From: Kineothrix sp. IPX-CK
GTDB taxonomy: Bacteria > Bacillota > Clostridia > Lachnospirales > Lachnospiraceae
Direction of reading: 5' to 3'
Length of the DNA stretch: 64,000 nt
NCBI RefSeq assembly: GCF_039134705.1
Contig: NZ_CP146256.1
Coordinates: 1,984,001-2,048,000 of the forward strand
The notes below the pieces were generated by a model. It was not told where the DNA came from. It worked only from the letters and a program-made list of their open reading frames with translations, and searched no databases. A program made the translations under genes and the position numbers. Below are positions 51,951-60,899 of the stretch, piece after piece (the first letter of the stretch is position 1; the number at the start of each line of letters is the position of its first letter).

Positions 51951-53023
51951 GTATAGAAAAAAACAAAGGAATCAGCTTTTTTGAAAAGTATCTTACCATT
52001 TGGGTGATGCTGTGCATGACAGCAGGTATTATGATTGGAAAGTTCCTGCCCTCAATTCCGGCAGTTTTAGAGAGATTTCAATATGCGGGCCAGAACCTTC
52101 CGATTGCTGTTCTCATTTGGGTTATGATTTACCCCATGATGATGAAAATAGATTTTCAGTCCATCAAAAATGTCGGAAAACATCCTTCGGGTATTCTTAT
52201 ATCTAGTGGCAGCAGCTGGCTTATCAAGCCTTTTCTCATGTTTGGACTGGCGACCTTGTTTTTTAAGGTGATTTTTCAAGCCTTCATTCCTGCTGATTTG
52301 GCACAGGACTTTGTAACAGGTGCCGTATTGCTGGGAACAGCACCTTGCACGGCGATGGTATTTGTGTGGAGCAATCTCACGAAGGGGGATCCGGCACATA
52401 CTCTTGTGCAGGTTTCTATAAATGACTTATTGATCCTCGTACTGTTTGTACCGCTGGTACAATTATTGCTCGGTGTGAATGGCGTTCATATTCCATGGGA
52501 TACACTTGTGTTTTCTATTATTTTATTCGTTGTAGTACCGCTGGTAGGCGGTGTGTTCACACGTTTTCTGATGATTCAAAAAAAGGGTGAGCAATATTTC
52601 AATGAAAAGTTTGTCCCCCAATTTGATCGCATAACTACATTAGGGCTGCTTCTTACCCTGATCATTATTTTTTCCTTCCAAGGCGACATTATTTTAGAAC
52701 AGCCGCTGTACGTTTTGCTGATTGCAGTTCCGTTGATTCTGCAAAATGTGATTTCTGCCAATTTCACTTATCTGCTGTGTAGATGGACAAAGCAGCCTCA
52801 CAATATCGCGGCTCCTGCCTCTTTGATCGCAGCCTCGGATTTTTTTGAATTGTCAGTGGCAGTAGCGATCGCTTTGTTTGGTCCTGATTCTCCGGTTGTT
52901 CTTGCCTGTACCGTAGGAGTATTGACCGAGGTGCCTGTTATGCTTTTATTGGTCCGCTTTATCGATAAGACCCGCCATTGGTTCCCTGTACCAGCTGCTG
53001 AAACTGTAAGGAGGCAAGTATAA
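51947..53023 (+). CDS. Arsenite efflux transporter ACR3
   Basis: A 358-residue, ten-helix BART-superfamily exporter of As(OH)3. Family landmarks are IWVMIYPMMMKIDF near 57-70, the essential cysteine Cys134 in GTAPCTAMVFVWSNLTKGD, and SDFFELSVAVAIALFG near 300. This is the ACR3 type, not the ArsB antiporter. It is translationally coupled to arsR, and arsC starts 2 bases after its stop. Confidence 0.95.
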   Translation: MSIEKNKGISFFEKYLTIWVMLCMTAGIMIGKFLPSIPAVLERFQYAGQNLPIAVLIWVMIYPMMMKIDFQSIKNVGKHPSGILISSGSSWLIKPFLMFGLATLFFKVIFQAFIPADLAQDFVTGAVLLGTAPCTAMVFVWSNLTKGDPAHTLVQVSINDLLILVLFVPLVQLLLGVNGVHIPWDTLVFSIILFVVVPLVGGVFTRFLMIQKKGEQYFNEKFVPQFDRITTLGLLLTLIIIFSFQGDIILEQPLYVLLIAVPLILQNVISANFTYLLCRWTKQPHNIAAPASLIAASDFFELSVAVAIALFGPDSPVVLACTVGVLTEVPVMLLLVRFIDKTRHWFPVPAAETVRRQV

Positions 53024-53025
53024 AG

Positions 53026-53436
53026 ATGATAAAGGTCGCGTTTATTTGTGTGCATAATTCTTGCAGAAGCCAGATTGCAGAAGCGCTGGGACGGTATCTT
53101 GCCGGTGATGTTTTTGAAAGCTATTCCGCAGGAACGGAAACGAAGCAGCAGATCAATCAGGATGCCGTGAGGCTGATGAAACAGTTTTATGGAATTGACA
53201 TGGAAGCCGTACAGTATAGTAAGCGTTTATGTGATATTCCGCCTGTAGATATGGTGGTCACCATGGGTTGTAATGTGGAATGCCCGTATCTGCCATGTAA
53301 GAAGCGTGAAGATTGGGGGCTGGACGATCCTACGGGAAAGAGTGATGATGAATTTGCTGAAGTTATATGGAAGATTGAGAATAATATTTTATCTCTTAAA
53401 GAACGGCTTTCACACTATTTTTTAGATAAGGATTGA
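53026..53436 (+). CDS. arsC: Arsenate reductase, low-molecular-weight phosphatase type
   Basis: A 136-residue thioredoxin-coupled ArsC. The nucleophile loop is CVHNSCR (Cys8, CX5R), the redox cysteines are in VVTMGCNVECPYLPC (about 79-93), and the general acid Asp lies in LDDPTGKSDDEF. It reduces arsenate to arsenite for ACR3. The stop codon overlaps the -35 box of the next promoter. Confidence 0.94.
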   Translation: MIKVAFICVHNSCRSQIAEALGRYLAGDVFESYSAGTETKQQINQDAVRLMKQFYGIDMEAVQYSKRLCDIPPVDMVVTMGCNVECPYLPCKKREDWGLDDPTGKSDDEFAEVIWKIENNILSLKERLSHYFLDKD

Positions 53437-53461
53437 CAAATCATAATAAATTGTGTACAAT
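53433..53461 (+). promoter_or_regulatory. Promoter of the first glutathione peroxidase gene
   Basis: TTGACA (53433-53438), exactly 17 bases, and TACAAT (53456-53461). The -35 box overlaps the arsC stop codon. No convincing PerR dyad is visible. Confidence 0.8.
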
Positions 53462-53517
53462 CTAAAATAAATAGAAAGCAATTATATTGCAAACAATTAA
53501 AAGAGAGGGTAAGTGAT

Positions 53518-54003
53518 ATGGGCATTTATGATTACACGGTCAATAACAAAGATGGAAAGGAAGTTTCTTTGTCCGATTACAAAGGAAAGGTGCTGTTAAT
53601 TGTGAATACGGCGACGGGGTGTGGTTTCACACCGCAGTATAACGGCTTGCAGACCTTATATGAAAAGTATAAAGAAGAAGGTTTTGAAATTTTGGATTTC
53701 CCTTGTAACCAGTTTGCGAATCAGGCACCCGGCAGCGATGATGAAATCACCAGCTTTTGCAGTCTGCGCTATGGAATTACGTTTGCTCAGTTTGCCAAGA
53801 TTCATGTGAACGGTGACGATGAGGCACTGTTATATACTTATTTGAAATCCCAGAAGGGCGGTGTTATGGGGAAGAATATTAAGTGGAACTTTACGAAGTT
53901 CCTGGTAGACAGGGATGGCAATGTAACGGAGCGGTTCGGTTCAGCGACTACACCGGAGAAGCTGGAGGAGAAGGTTAAGGAATTATTGAAAAAAGAAAAA
54001 TAG
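53518..54003 (+). CDS. Glutathione peroxidase-family thiol peroxidase, copy 1
   Basis: A 161-residue Cys-type GPx. The peroxidatic Cys35 lies in NTATGCGFTPQY (codon TGT, not a selenocysteine TGA), followed by LDFPCNQFANQAPG and KWNFTKFLVD, which supply the Gln/Trp/Asn of the active tetrad. Bacterial Cys-GPx enzymes generally use thioredoxin. The Cys in FPCNQF is conserved in many; no clear extra resolving Cys is present. The ATG follows AGAGAGGGTAAGTGAT. A paralogue follows 122 bases on. Confidence 0.93.
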   Translation: MGIYDYTVNNKDGKEVSLSDYKGKVLLIVNTATGCGFTPQYNGLQTLYEKYKEEGFEILDFPCNQFANQAPGSDDEITSFCSLRYGITFAQFAKIHVNGDDEALLYTYLKSQKGGVMGKNIKWNFTKFLVDRDGNVTERFGSATTPEKLEEKVKELLKKEK

Positions 54004-54125
54004 AGAATAATAGAAGAAAATAAGGTATAATTAAGAAAATGAAATAAATAATACATGAAACAAACAGTATCAGGAAGCAAAATTAAGGGTATAAAATTTG
54101 AGAATGCGAAAGGAGAAAAAGGATT

Positions 54126-54683
54126 ATGAAGAGTGTTTATGATTTTAGGGCAGAAAATGCAAAAGGTGCAGAGGTTTCTTTGGCCGATTATAAAGGAAAG
54201 GTTCTTTTAATTGTCAATACCGCTACGCAATGTGGATTTACGCCTCAATATGATGTTCTGCAGGATTTATATGAGAAGTATCAGGGAGAAGGCTTTGAGA
54301 TTTTGGACTTCCCTTGCAATCAGTTTGGAAATCAGGCGCCCGGAAGCAACGAAGAAATTGGAAGTTTCTGTGACATGCACTATGGAATTACTTTTCCCCG
54401 GTTTTCTAAGATAGAGGTTAACGGCGAAAATGCGATTCCGCTGTATAAGTACCTGGTGGAGGAGAAAGGTTTCGAGGGCTTCAGCCCGGAGAGCAAGATG
54501 ACTCCTGTCTTGGAAAAAAAACTGTCCGAACTCAATCCCAATTACAGGAATGAGCCGGATATCAAGTGGAACTTTACGAAGTTTCTCGTGAATAGGGAAG
54601 GCCGTGTACTGGAAAGGTTTGAACCTACGGAAGATTTGGGATTTGTGGAAGATAGGATAGCAGAGCTGATTGAATTAAAATAA
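54126..54683 (+). CDS. Glutathione peroxidase-family thiol peroxidase, copy 2
   Basis: A 185-residue paralogue of the preceding enzyme. It has Cys36 in NTATQCGFTPQY, LDFPCNQFGNQAPGS and KWNFTKFLVNREG. It carries an insertion of ~25 residues (about 118-143, EGFSPESKMTPVLEKKLSEL) that the first copy lacks, so the two differ around the dimer interface or reductant site. The ATG follows GCGAAAGGAGAAAAAGGATT. A terminator follows. Confidence 0.93.
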   Translation: MKSVYDFRAENAKGAEVSLADYKGKVLLIVNTATQCGFTPQYDVLQDLYEKYQGEGFEILDFPCNQFGNQAPGSNEEIGSFCDMHYGITFPRFSKIEVNGENAIPLYKYLVEEKGFEGFSPESKMTPVLEKKLSELNPNYRNEPDIKWNFTKFLVNREGRVLERFEPTEDLGFVEDRIAELIELK

Positions 54684-54712
54684 TAATTAAGCCATGATTG
54701 GCAGGAATAACA

Positions 54713-54763
54713 AAGTGCATTTTACCATGCGTTCTTTCGTGTGGAAGATGCACTTTTCTTTTT
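54713..54763 (+). terminator. Terminator after the second peroxidase gene
   Basis: AAGTGCAT (54713-54720) pairs with ATGCACTT (54748-54755), with partial pairing inside, and is followed by TTCTTTTT. Confidence 0.85.
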
Positions 54764-54848
54764 ACATTGACCTTTTCATAAACTTATTGCCATTTTGGTC
54801 AAAAGAGTGTACGATATATTTGCTGTGAAAAAAGAAAGAGTGATGCGT

Positions 54849-56015
54849 ATGTCAGAAAAATTAAACGGATTGGATTCCAGGACATTAAGTATATTTTATG
54901 AGCTTTACCAAAGGGGCCCACTGACAAAAAAAGAAATTCAGTTATCCATGAATTTAAAGTTGACAACATTGAACAGAGCAATGAAGGCACTGGATGAAAA
55001 GAATCTGATTGTCTCTTTTGGCGAGGCAGAATCGACCGGGGGAAGAAAAGCGCTTACTTATGACATCATTCACCATGGGTTATATTTGATTGGTGTCGAC
55101 TTGTCCAGAACTTATGTGAATATAGTCCTCACCAATTTAAAACTGACGGTTCTAAAAACAGAAGTATTTTTCTTGCATGAACATGATTCTGCAGAAAAGG
55201 TCATTGATTCCATTTTGTATCGGATTGAAAGAATAATAAAAGAAAGATCCATATCTTCGGATCAAATTCTTGGTATCGGTGTAGGAACGGTAGGTCCGCT
55301 GGACCGTGACCACGGGGTCATGCTCGCCCCCCAGGGATTTCCATTCCCCGGCTGGGGCAATGTCTCGGTCAAGGAATGTATAGAAAACAGGTTTTCTATT
55401 CCTTGTTATATTGATAATGGCGCAAATGCTGCCGCATTAGTGGAATATTTGTTCGGTATCGGGAAAAATAAACGAAGTATTGCATACATCCATTGCGGTA
55501 TCGGTATCCGGTCTGCGGTGATCAAGGATGGCGTGATCGTTCGAACAATGAACGATCGGGAGGATGCGCTTGGCAGCATGGATATGTTCTTGGAATCCGG
55601 GTGTATGAACAGTGTCGAAAAGGTTTCTGCATTGGGAGCAGTAATTCATGCGGTTACTGATGAATTGAATCTTGACAGCGTTAAATTGAATGAAGAAAAT
55701 TATAAAGAGGTGCTGGTAAATCTGCCGGAAGAGAATATGGCCGTTAAGAGAATCATTCGTGAAAAAGCTATTTTCTTCAGCATTGGACTTATCAATTTTT
55801 CACGCCTTTTGAATCCGGATGTGATCATCCTAAGCGGTCCGCTTGTGATGAATCTGGAAGATTATTATCAGGAATGTCTTAAAAGTTTCTATAACAATTA
55901 TCTTTATGCTGATACGATATTATTCAGTAAGGGCGGAGCATTCCAGGAAAATACCATAGCAATTGGTTCGGCAGCATTGGTCATGAGTCATTGCTGTAAA
56001 GCGAAAATTGTTTGA
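54849..56015 (+). CDS. ROK-family transcriptional regulator, degenerate sugar-kinase domain
   Basis: A 388-residue NagC/XylR-type protein. An N-terminal winged helix (LSIFYELYQRGPLTKKEIQLSMNLKLTTLNRAMKAL) is followed by a ROK fold (GLYLIGVDLSRTYVNIVLT; GIGVGTVGPLDRDHGVML). The usual catalytic ND-x-N-AAA motif reads IDNGANAAALVEY, with Gly in place of the Asp. The zinc-binding CxCGxxGCLE cluster is replaced by MDMFLESGCMNSVEK. It therefore lacks kinase features and may sense a ligand without zinc. In-frame starts exist at 54795 (TTG) and 54843. It ends 21 bases before a P-type ATPase gene, implying an operon. Confidence 0.87.
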   Translation: MSEKLNGLDSRTLSIFYELYQRGPLTKKEIQLSMNLKLTTLNRAMKALDEKNLIVSFGEAESTGGRKALTYDIIHHGLYLIGVDLSRTYVNIVLTNLKLTVLKTEVFFLHEHDSAEKVIDSILYRIERIIKERSISSDQILGIGVGTVGPLDRDHGVMLAPQGFPFPGWGNVSVKECIENRFSIPCYIDNGANAAALVEYLFGIGKNKRSIAYIHCGIGIRSAVIKDGVIVRTMNDREDALGSMDMFLESGCMNSVEKVSALGAVIHAVTDELNLDSVKLNEENYKEVLVNLPEENMAVKRIIREKAIFFSIGLINFSRLLNPDVIILSGPLVMNLEDYYQECLKSFYNNYLYADTILFSKGGAFQENTIAIGSAALVMSHCCKAKIV

Positions 56016-56036
56016 TTGCAGAAAGGAGTGAAGAAT

Positions 56037-58442
56037 ATGGAGGCGATTAATGCATCTGAATATAAAACAATATCCGAAGAAGAGATTATGAGGAAATTAG
56101 AAACATGTGAAGGAGGACTTCATACAGAGGCTGTAAATGACCGGATCGGGCAGTTTGGGTACAATGAGATCCAGGAGGTTAAGAAAAATCCCGTTTTGGA
56201 GTTTTTGAAGCGATACTGGGGACCTATGCCGTGGCTCTTGGAAATATCTATTGTTCTTACATTAATATTGAAACATTATACAGAAAGCATTATTATATTT
56301 TCACTTCTGACAATCAATGCCGTCATCGGTTATTTGCAATCCAGGAATTCAAACAAAGCTGTTCAGATGCTTAAAAAGAAGCTTGAAATTAAGGTTCAGG
56401 TTCTTCGGGATAAAAAATGGTCTTTACTTAATGCCCGGGAAATAGTACCGGGAGATATTATTACACTCAAGCTTGGTGATGTGGTTCCGGCAGATGCCTG
56501 TCTTTACAGCGGAGGACTATCAGTAGATCAGTCCGCACTGACCGGTGAGTCGATGCCTTTTGAGGCCATGCCATCGGATATTATTTACTCGGGAAGCATT
56601 GTAAAGCGCGGAGAATCCAAATGCATAGTGCTGAATACCGGTGTGAATACCTACTTTGGAAAGACCGTGGAATTGGTAAAAGTAGCAAAGCCGAAATCAA
56701 AGCAGGAAGAACTGATGCTGACTATTGTCAAATATATGATGTATCTGGGAATTGCGGCTTCCATAATCGTTTCGGTCTACGGCATTTATTTGCACAAAGA
56801 TATTCTGTTCATCCTCTCTTTTATAGTTATTTTCCTGATCGGAGCGATACCGGTTGCACTTCCTGCCGTCCTTACCATTGTCCAGGCGGCAGGAGCAATG
56901 GAGCTGTCTAGAAAAGGCGTTCTTGTTACCAAACTTGATTGTATTGAGGATGCGGCCTCCATCGATATGTTTTGTTTTGATAAAACCGGAACCATAACGC
57001 AGAATTTATTGTCAGTCGTCGACTGCGTCCCATTTGGAAATTACCGGAAAGATAAATTAATACGTCTGGCGGCACAGGCGTCCAAAGAAGAGGGAATGGA
57101 TCTTATAGATTCTGCAATTATTGCGTATGCAAAAGAATGCGGTTATACATTCAATTACGAAAACCGAACACAGTTTATACCATTCAGTCCGGAAGCCAAA
57201 AGAACAGAAGCCGTTATTCTTGAGTATGGAGAAGAAATTCGTATTCTGAAAGGAGCCGTTCCTACGATTATGTCTCTTTGCGATGGTGTGGATGGCATCA
57301 TGACAGAGACCATCAATCAGACAGATGCCTCTTTTTCAGAAAAAGGGTACCGGTCTATTGCTGTTGCCGTTGCAGCTGCCGGCCGGACTCATTTTGCAGG
57401 ATTGCTGGCAATAGCGGATCCGCCGCGGGAGGATTCCTCACGTATGATTTCTAAGATTCGCAGCCTGGGGATAAAACCTATTATGATAACAGGGGATAGT
57501 ACGCCCATAGCAAAAGAAATTGCAGAGAAAGTCGGAATCGGAAATCGGATTTTGCGGGCTTGTGAATTTAAAGAACGAAGCCGGGAAGAGCAGCTTAAAC
57601 TAATTCGGGAGAATGACGGTTTTGCTGAGGTATATCCCGAAGATAAATACCAGATTGTGAAATTGCTCCAGGAAAACGGTCATATGGTAGGAATGACGGG
57701 AGACGGTGTAAATGACTCCCCGGCACTTAAGCAGGCGGAGCTTGGAACGGCAGTATGCGAAGCAACGGATGTTGCCAGGGCCTCTGCAAGTATTATTCTT
57801 ACGCAGCCGGGACTGGGAGAAATTATTGATGCTGTTGATGTCAGCAGAAAAACCTATCAGAGAATGCTGACCTGGGTAATCAATAAGATTACTAAGGTTG
57901 TTGAAGTGGTCATTCTATTTACAATTGGGTTTTTCTGGCTGCAGGATTCTCTGGTGTCGTTGCTTGGAATGTCATTGTTGGTCTTTGCCAATGATTTTGT
58001 CACAATGTCCATCGCTACCGACCGGGTGAAATCCACAGAGTCTCCAAATGAATGGAATTTGCGCAATATTACGGCTTCTTCAATCTTTCTGGGTATTTTG
58101 TTTGCACTTGAGGATTTACTGATTATATGGATTGGGACATATCTGTTTCGGCTTTCCTTTGAACAATTGCAGACAGTGGTGCTGCTGGCACTGGTCTTTA
58201 ATACACAGTTTAGAATGCTGATCGTAAGGGAACGAAAGCATTTTTGGTCCTCCAGGCCCAGCGCATATTTACTGGCGATTAATATTGCTGCCATCATTGC
58301 TTTTGCTTTGCTTGGCGTATTTGGAGGAATCCTTCCGGCAGTAAATATCGGAGTAGTCCTGAGTATATTGGGCATTGTTTTATTTTGCGTGCCGGTGATC
58401 GATGTTATGAAATACTATCTGTTCCGATGTTTCCATGTATAA
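56037..58442 (+). CDS. P-type H+-ATPase, P3A (plant/fungal plasma-membrane) type
   Basis: An 801-residue cation pump. Landmarks are RYWGPMPWLLEISIVLTL (M1 region), VPADACLYSGGLSVDQSALTGES (actuator), IPVALPAVLTI (M4), phosphorylated Asp315 in CFDKTGTITQN, MITGDSTPIAKEIA and MTGDGVNDSPALKQAELG. In M6, FANDFVTMSIATDRVKS aligns with the LNDGTIMTISKDRVKP block of plant pumps and keeps the Asp that binds the proton in AHA2. The C-terminal autoinhibitory tail of plant enzymes is absent. ATG 56037 follows AAAGGAGTGAAGAAT. It is probably coexpressed with the ROK regulator. Proton export for pH control is the likely role. Confidence 0.9.
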   Translation: MEAINASEYKTISEEEIMRKLETCEGGLHTEAVNDRIGQFGYNEIQEVKKNPVLEFLKRYWGPMPWLLEISIVLTLILKHYTESIIIFSLLTINAVIGYLQSRNSNKAVQMLKKKLEIKVQVLRDKKWSLLNAREIVPGDIITLKLGDVVPADACLYSGGLSVDQSALTGESMPFEAMPSDIIYSGSIVKRGESKCIVLNTGVNTYFGKTVELVKVAKPKSKQEELMLTIVKYMMYLGIAASIIVSVYGIYLHKDILFILSFIVIFLIGAIPVALPAVLTIVQAAGAMELSRKGVLVTKLDCIEDAASIDMFCFDKTGTITQNLLSVVDCVPFGNYRKDKLIRLAAQASKEEGMDLIDSAIIAYAKECGYTFNYENRTQFIPFSPEAKRTEAVILEYGEEIRILKGAVPTIMSLCDGVDGIMTETINQTDASFSEKGYRSIAVAVAAAGRTHFAGLLAIADPPREDSSRMISKIRSLGIKPIMITGDSTPIAKEIAEKVGIGNRILRACEFKERSREEQLKLIRENDGFAEVYPEDKYQIVKLLQENGHMVGMTGDGVNDSPALKQAELGTAVCEATDVARASASIILTQPGLGEIIDAVDVSRKTYQRMLTWVINKITKVVEVVILFTIGFFWLQDSLVSLLGMSLLVFANDFVTMSIATDRVKSTESPNEWNLRNITASSIFLGILFALEDLLIIWIGTYLFRLSFEQLQTVVLLALVFNTQFRMLIVRERKHFWSSRPSAYLLAINIAAIIAFALLGVFGGILPAVNIGVVLSILGIVLFCVPVIDVMKYYLFRCFHV

Positions 58443-58462
58443 AATCAGTCTTTTCTAATTAT

Positions 58463-59296
58463 CTATTTCTGTTGGTATTTCATACGATATTCGTTAGGAG
58501 ATACTTTTATATAGCGCTTGAATGCTTTGGAAAAAGTAGCGTAATCACTATATCCGACAGAGTAAGCAATATTTTGTATGGATATATTTCCTTTTTCGAG
58601 CATTGTACAAGCCGACTTCATGCGATATGACATAAGATAATCCTGAGGTGTTCTTCCGGTAGCTTCCTTAAAAAGTCTTGTCATATAGCTTCGGTCCAGT
58701 CCGCAGGCATGAGCAATATCGTCCATACGTATTGGTTCACTATATTTGATATTGATATAACTGATAATTTTTTTAATGTAAGAGAGTTTTGTGTTATGTT
58801 CCATATGTACAGAATTAATTGAATAATAAATAATATTGTCAAATAGTTCGTATATTTTTCCTATGCAATATAGTTCTCTGCTATTGTTTTCCAAAAGTTC
58901 CTGCATGATAGAAGATATTTTATTGGAATAATTTGCGGGCATAAATAATGGCTGTTCAATGGACATACCAGATTGTTGAAATAATTCCACGATTTTTGGT
59001 CCATCAAGATGAACCCAGGAATAATCCCAAGGGTCTGATTCGCTTGCCTTATAATATGCAAGAACATTAGGTGAAATAACAAAACCCTGATGAGCAGATA
59101 CTTTATATTGTTCATTATTTAAGAATAACATACCGCTTCCGCTGAATACATAATGAAAAATATAGTGCCTGCGCATAACGGGACCAAAGGCATAAGAAGA
59201 AGGGCATTTTTGCTTGCCTATCTCATAAAGCTGCAGATCGCTGCATTGATGATAGTTTAAAAAGTAACATTCATCATATGTTCTTATCTCACTCAT
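58463..59296 (-). CDS. AraC-family regulator of the alpha-galactoside operon
   Basis: A 277-residue MsmR/RafR-type activator. The N-terminal cupin-like sensor domain includes MRRHYIFHYVFSGSGMLFLN (about 42-61). The C-terminal double helix-turn-helix carries IRMDDIAHACGLDRSYMTRLFKEATGRTPQDYLMSYRM and IAYSVGYSDYATFSKAFKRYIKVSPNEYR. It is divergent from the sugar ABC operon. Two direct repeats between the genes are probably its binding sites. Its gene converges on the H+-ATPase gene. Confidence 0.92.
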   Translation of the reverse strand: MSEIRTYDECYFLNYHQCSDLQLYEIGKQKCPSSYAFGPVMRRHYIFHYVFSGSGMLFLNNEQYKVSAHQGFVISPNVLAYYKASESDPWDYSWVHLDGPKIVELFQQSGMSIEQPLFMPANYSNKISSIMQELLENNSRELYCIGKIYELFDNIIYYSINSVHMEHNTKLSYIKKIISYINIKYSEPIRMDDIAHACGLDRSYMTRLFKEATGRTPQDYLMSYRMKSACTMLEKGNISIQNIAYSVGYSDYATFSKAFKRYIKVSPNEYRMKYQQK

Positions 59297-59392
59297 ATGG
59301 TACTCCTGTTTTGAAATAGTAGTGTAAAAGTTTGAATAACCTATTTTTATTATAATATAGTAAGCTATGTTAGTAAATTAAGTAATAAACAA

Positions 59393-59454
59393 AAAGTCAC
59401 AAAATGACATATAAAAGTCATAACATGACATTTATGGCGGAAGAAATATATGAT
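59393..59454 (+). promoter_or_regulatory. Tandem AraC operators and promoter of the alpha-galactoside operon
   Basis: Two 18-base repeats, AAAGTCACAAAATGACAT (59393-59410) and AAAGTCATAACATGACAT (59414-59431), are spaced 21 bases apart, two helical turns. Each is itself a GTCA/TGAC dyad. The second overlaps a -35-like ATGACA (59425-59430), which stands 18 bases before TATGAT (59449-59454). This is the usual geometry for activation by an AraC protein. Confidence 0.8.
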
Positions 59455-59501
59455 TAAATGACAATATCAAAACAAACCATTTTTAGTTGGGAGGAAAAGA
59501 A

Positions 59502-60845
59502 ATGATGAAAAAAATTATTAGTACATTGCTCTGCACAACTATGCTTACGGCAACCTTAGCAGGATGTGGCAATACCACAAATAGTGCTATGACGACTAAT
59601 GAGCAGGATGTAAAAGAGAAAACAGAAACCGCTAAAGAAGCTAAAAACGAAAATCAGACAAAGGAAACGCCATCTGGGGATACAGTAACAATATCCTATG
59701 CTTGCTGGGATTCTAATCAGGCTAATTTGATCCGGACAATGGCAGATGAATTTGAAGCAGAAAATCCTGATATTAAAATTGATATTCAGGTAAGCGGATG
59801 GAGTGATTACTGGACGGGCCTGGAGGCCGCCGGAACAGGAGGCTCTTTGCCGGATACTTTCTGGATGCATTCCAATAATATTTACTATTATGGAGCAAAT
59901 GATCAGTTGCTTGATTTAAGCGATTATATTGCGGGCAGTGATAAAGTTGATCTTGCTAATTATCCGGAAGGATTAAATGGAATTTATAACATTGATGGCA
60001 AGCAGTATACAATTCCAAAAGACTACGATACTATTGCTCTTTGGTATAATAAGACATTGTTTGATGAGTCTGGTATCAGCTATCCCGACGATACATGGAC
60101 ATGGGATGACCTGAAAGAAGCCGCGAGGAAATTGACAAAGGATGATGGAAGTCAGTATGGTTTCTGCGCCGGCTTACATAATCAGGAAGGCTATTATAAT
60201 TTTGTATATCAAAGCGGCGGAGAAATAATTACGAGTGACAAAAAATCAGGATACGATGAAGAAGCAACAATCGCTGGTATTGAAGAGTACTTCAGCTTTG
60301 TAAAAGAAGGTCTGTCTCCTGAGATTTACGATGATCAGGCGCGTGCAGAAGCAATTCAAAACGGACTGTGTGCAATGGGATTGTTTGGTTCCTGGAATCT
60401 TTCCGGATTTGCGGCATCTGATTTTATGAAAGAGAATTTTGATTGTGCAGTTTTGCCGATGTCCAATGATGGTGGAAAAGCATCCATTTTTAACGGACTT
60501 GGAAATGCAATCGCTTCAACATGTGAACATCCGGATCAAGCATGGAAGTGGGTTGAATATTTAAGCAGCAAGGAAGGACAAGAGCGCCAGGCGGAGCTTG
60601 GAGTTGCTATCTCGGCATATAACGGAACGGCAGATATGTTTACGAATGCTTATTCTATGTTCAATACAAAATGTTATATTGATATGGTTGACTATGCGCA
60701 GATCCGTCCTTATTCCAATCAGACAAGTGTTTGGGAAGATAAGGCGTATGAATTGTTGAAGGACGCCTATGCAGGAAAAGAAGAAACGACAGATGCATGT
60801 ATCAAGGTTGCGGAAATGATGAATCAGGCTATTTCGGAAGAATAA
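59502..60845 (+). CDS. Sugar ABC transporter substrate-binding lipoprotein (alpha-galactoside)
   Basis: A 447-residue family-1 solute-binding protein. The signal peptide ends in lipobox LAGC (Cys at about 22). A Thr/Lys/Glu-rich tether follows, then the binding fold (TISYACWDSNQANLIRTMADEF; TFWMHSNNIYYYGANDQLLDLSDYI; TIPKDYDTIALWYNKTLFDESG). RafE/MsmE-like context (permeases plus GH36) predicts raffinose, melibiose or stachyose. The ATG at 59502 follows GGGAGGAAAAGAA. A hairpin after the gene separates it from the permeases. Confidence 0.92.
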   Translation: MMKKIISTLLCTTMLTATLAGCGNTTNSAMTTNEQDVKEKTETAKEAKNENQTKETPSGDTVTISYACWDSNQANLIRTMADEFEAENPDIKIDIQVSGWSDYWTGLEAAGTGGSLPDTFWMHSNNIYYYGANDQLLDLSDYIAGSDKVDLANYPEGLNGIYNIDGKQYTIPKDYDTIALWYNKTLFDESGISYPDDTWTWDDLKEAARKLTKDDGSQYGFCAGLHNQEGYYNFVYQSGGEIITSDKKSGYDEEATIAGIEEYFSFVKEGLSPEIYDDQARAEAIQNGLCAMGLFGSWNLSGFAASDFMKENFDCAVLPMSNDGGKASIFNGLGNAIASTCEHPDQAWKWVEYLSSKEGQERQAELGVAISAYNGTADMFTNAYSMFNTKCYIDMVDYAQIRPYSNQTSVWEDKAYELLKDAYAGKEETTDACIKVAEMMNQAISEE

Positions 60846-60853
60846 AAAAATAA

Positions 60854-60884
60854 ATGCGGCAGTAGCAATGCTGCCGTATTTTTG
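60854..60884 (+). terminator. Attenuating hairpin between binding-protein and permease genes
   Basis: ATGCGGCAG (60854-60862) pairs with CTGCCGTAT (60871-60879) with one mismatch and is followed by TTTTTG. As a leaky terminator it would favour the binding protein over the permeases. Confidence 0.78.
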
Positions 60885-60899
60885 TTGAGGTAGGAATAA

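Noticed and set aside
53437..53517. PerR box before the peroxidase gene
   Set aside because: AT-rich sequence is present, but no dyad close to TTATAAT-N-ATTATAA was found.
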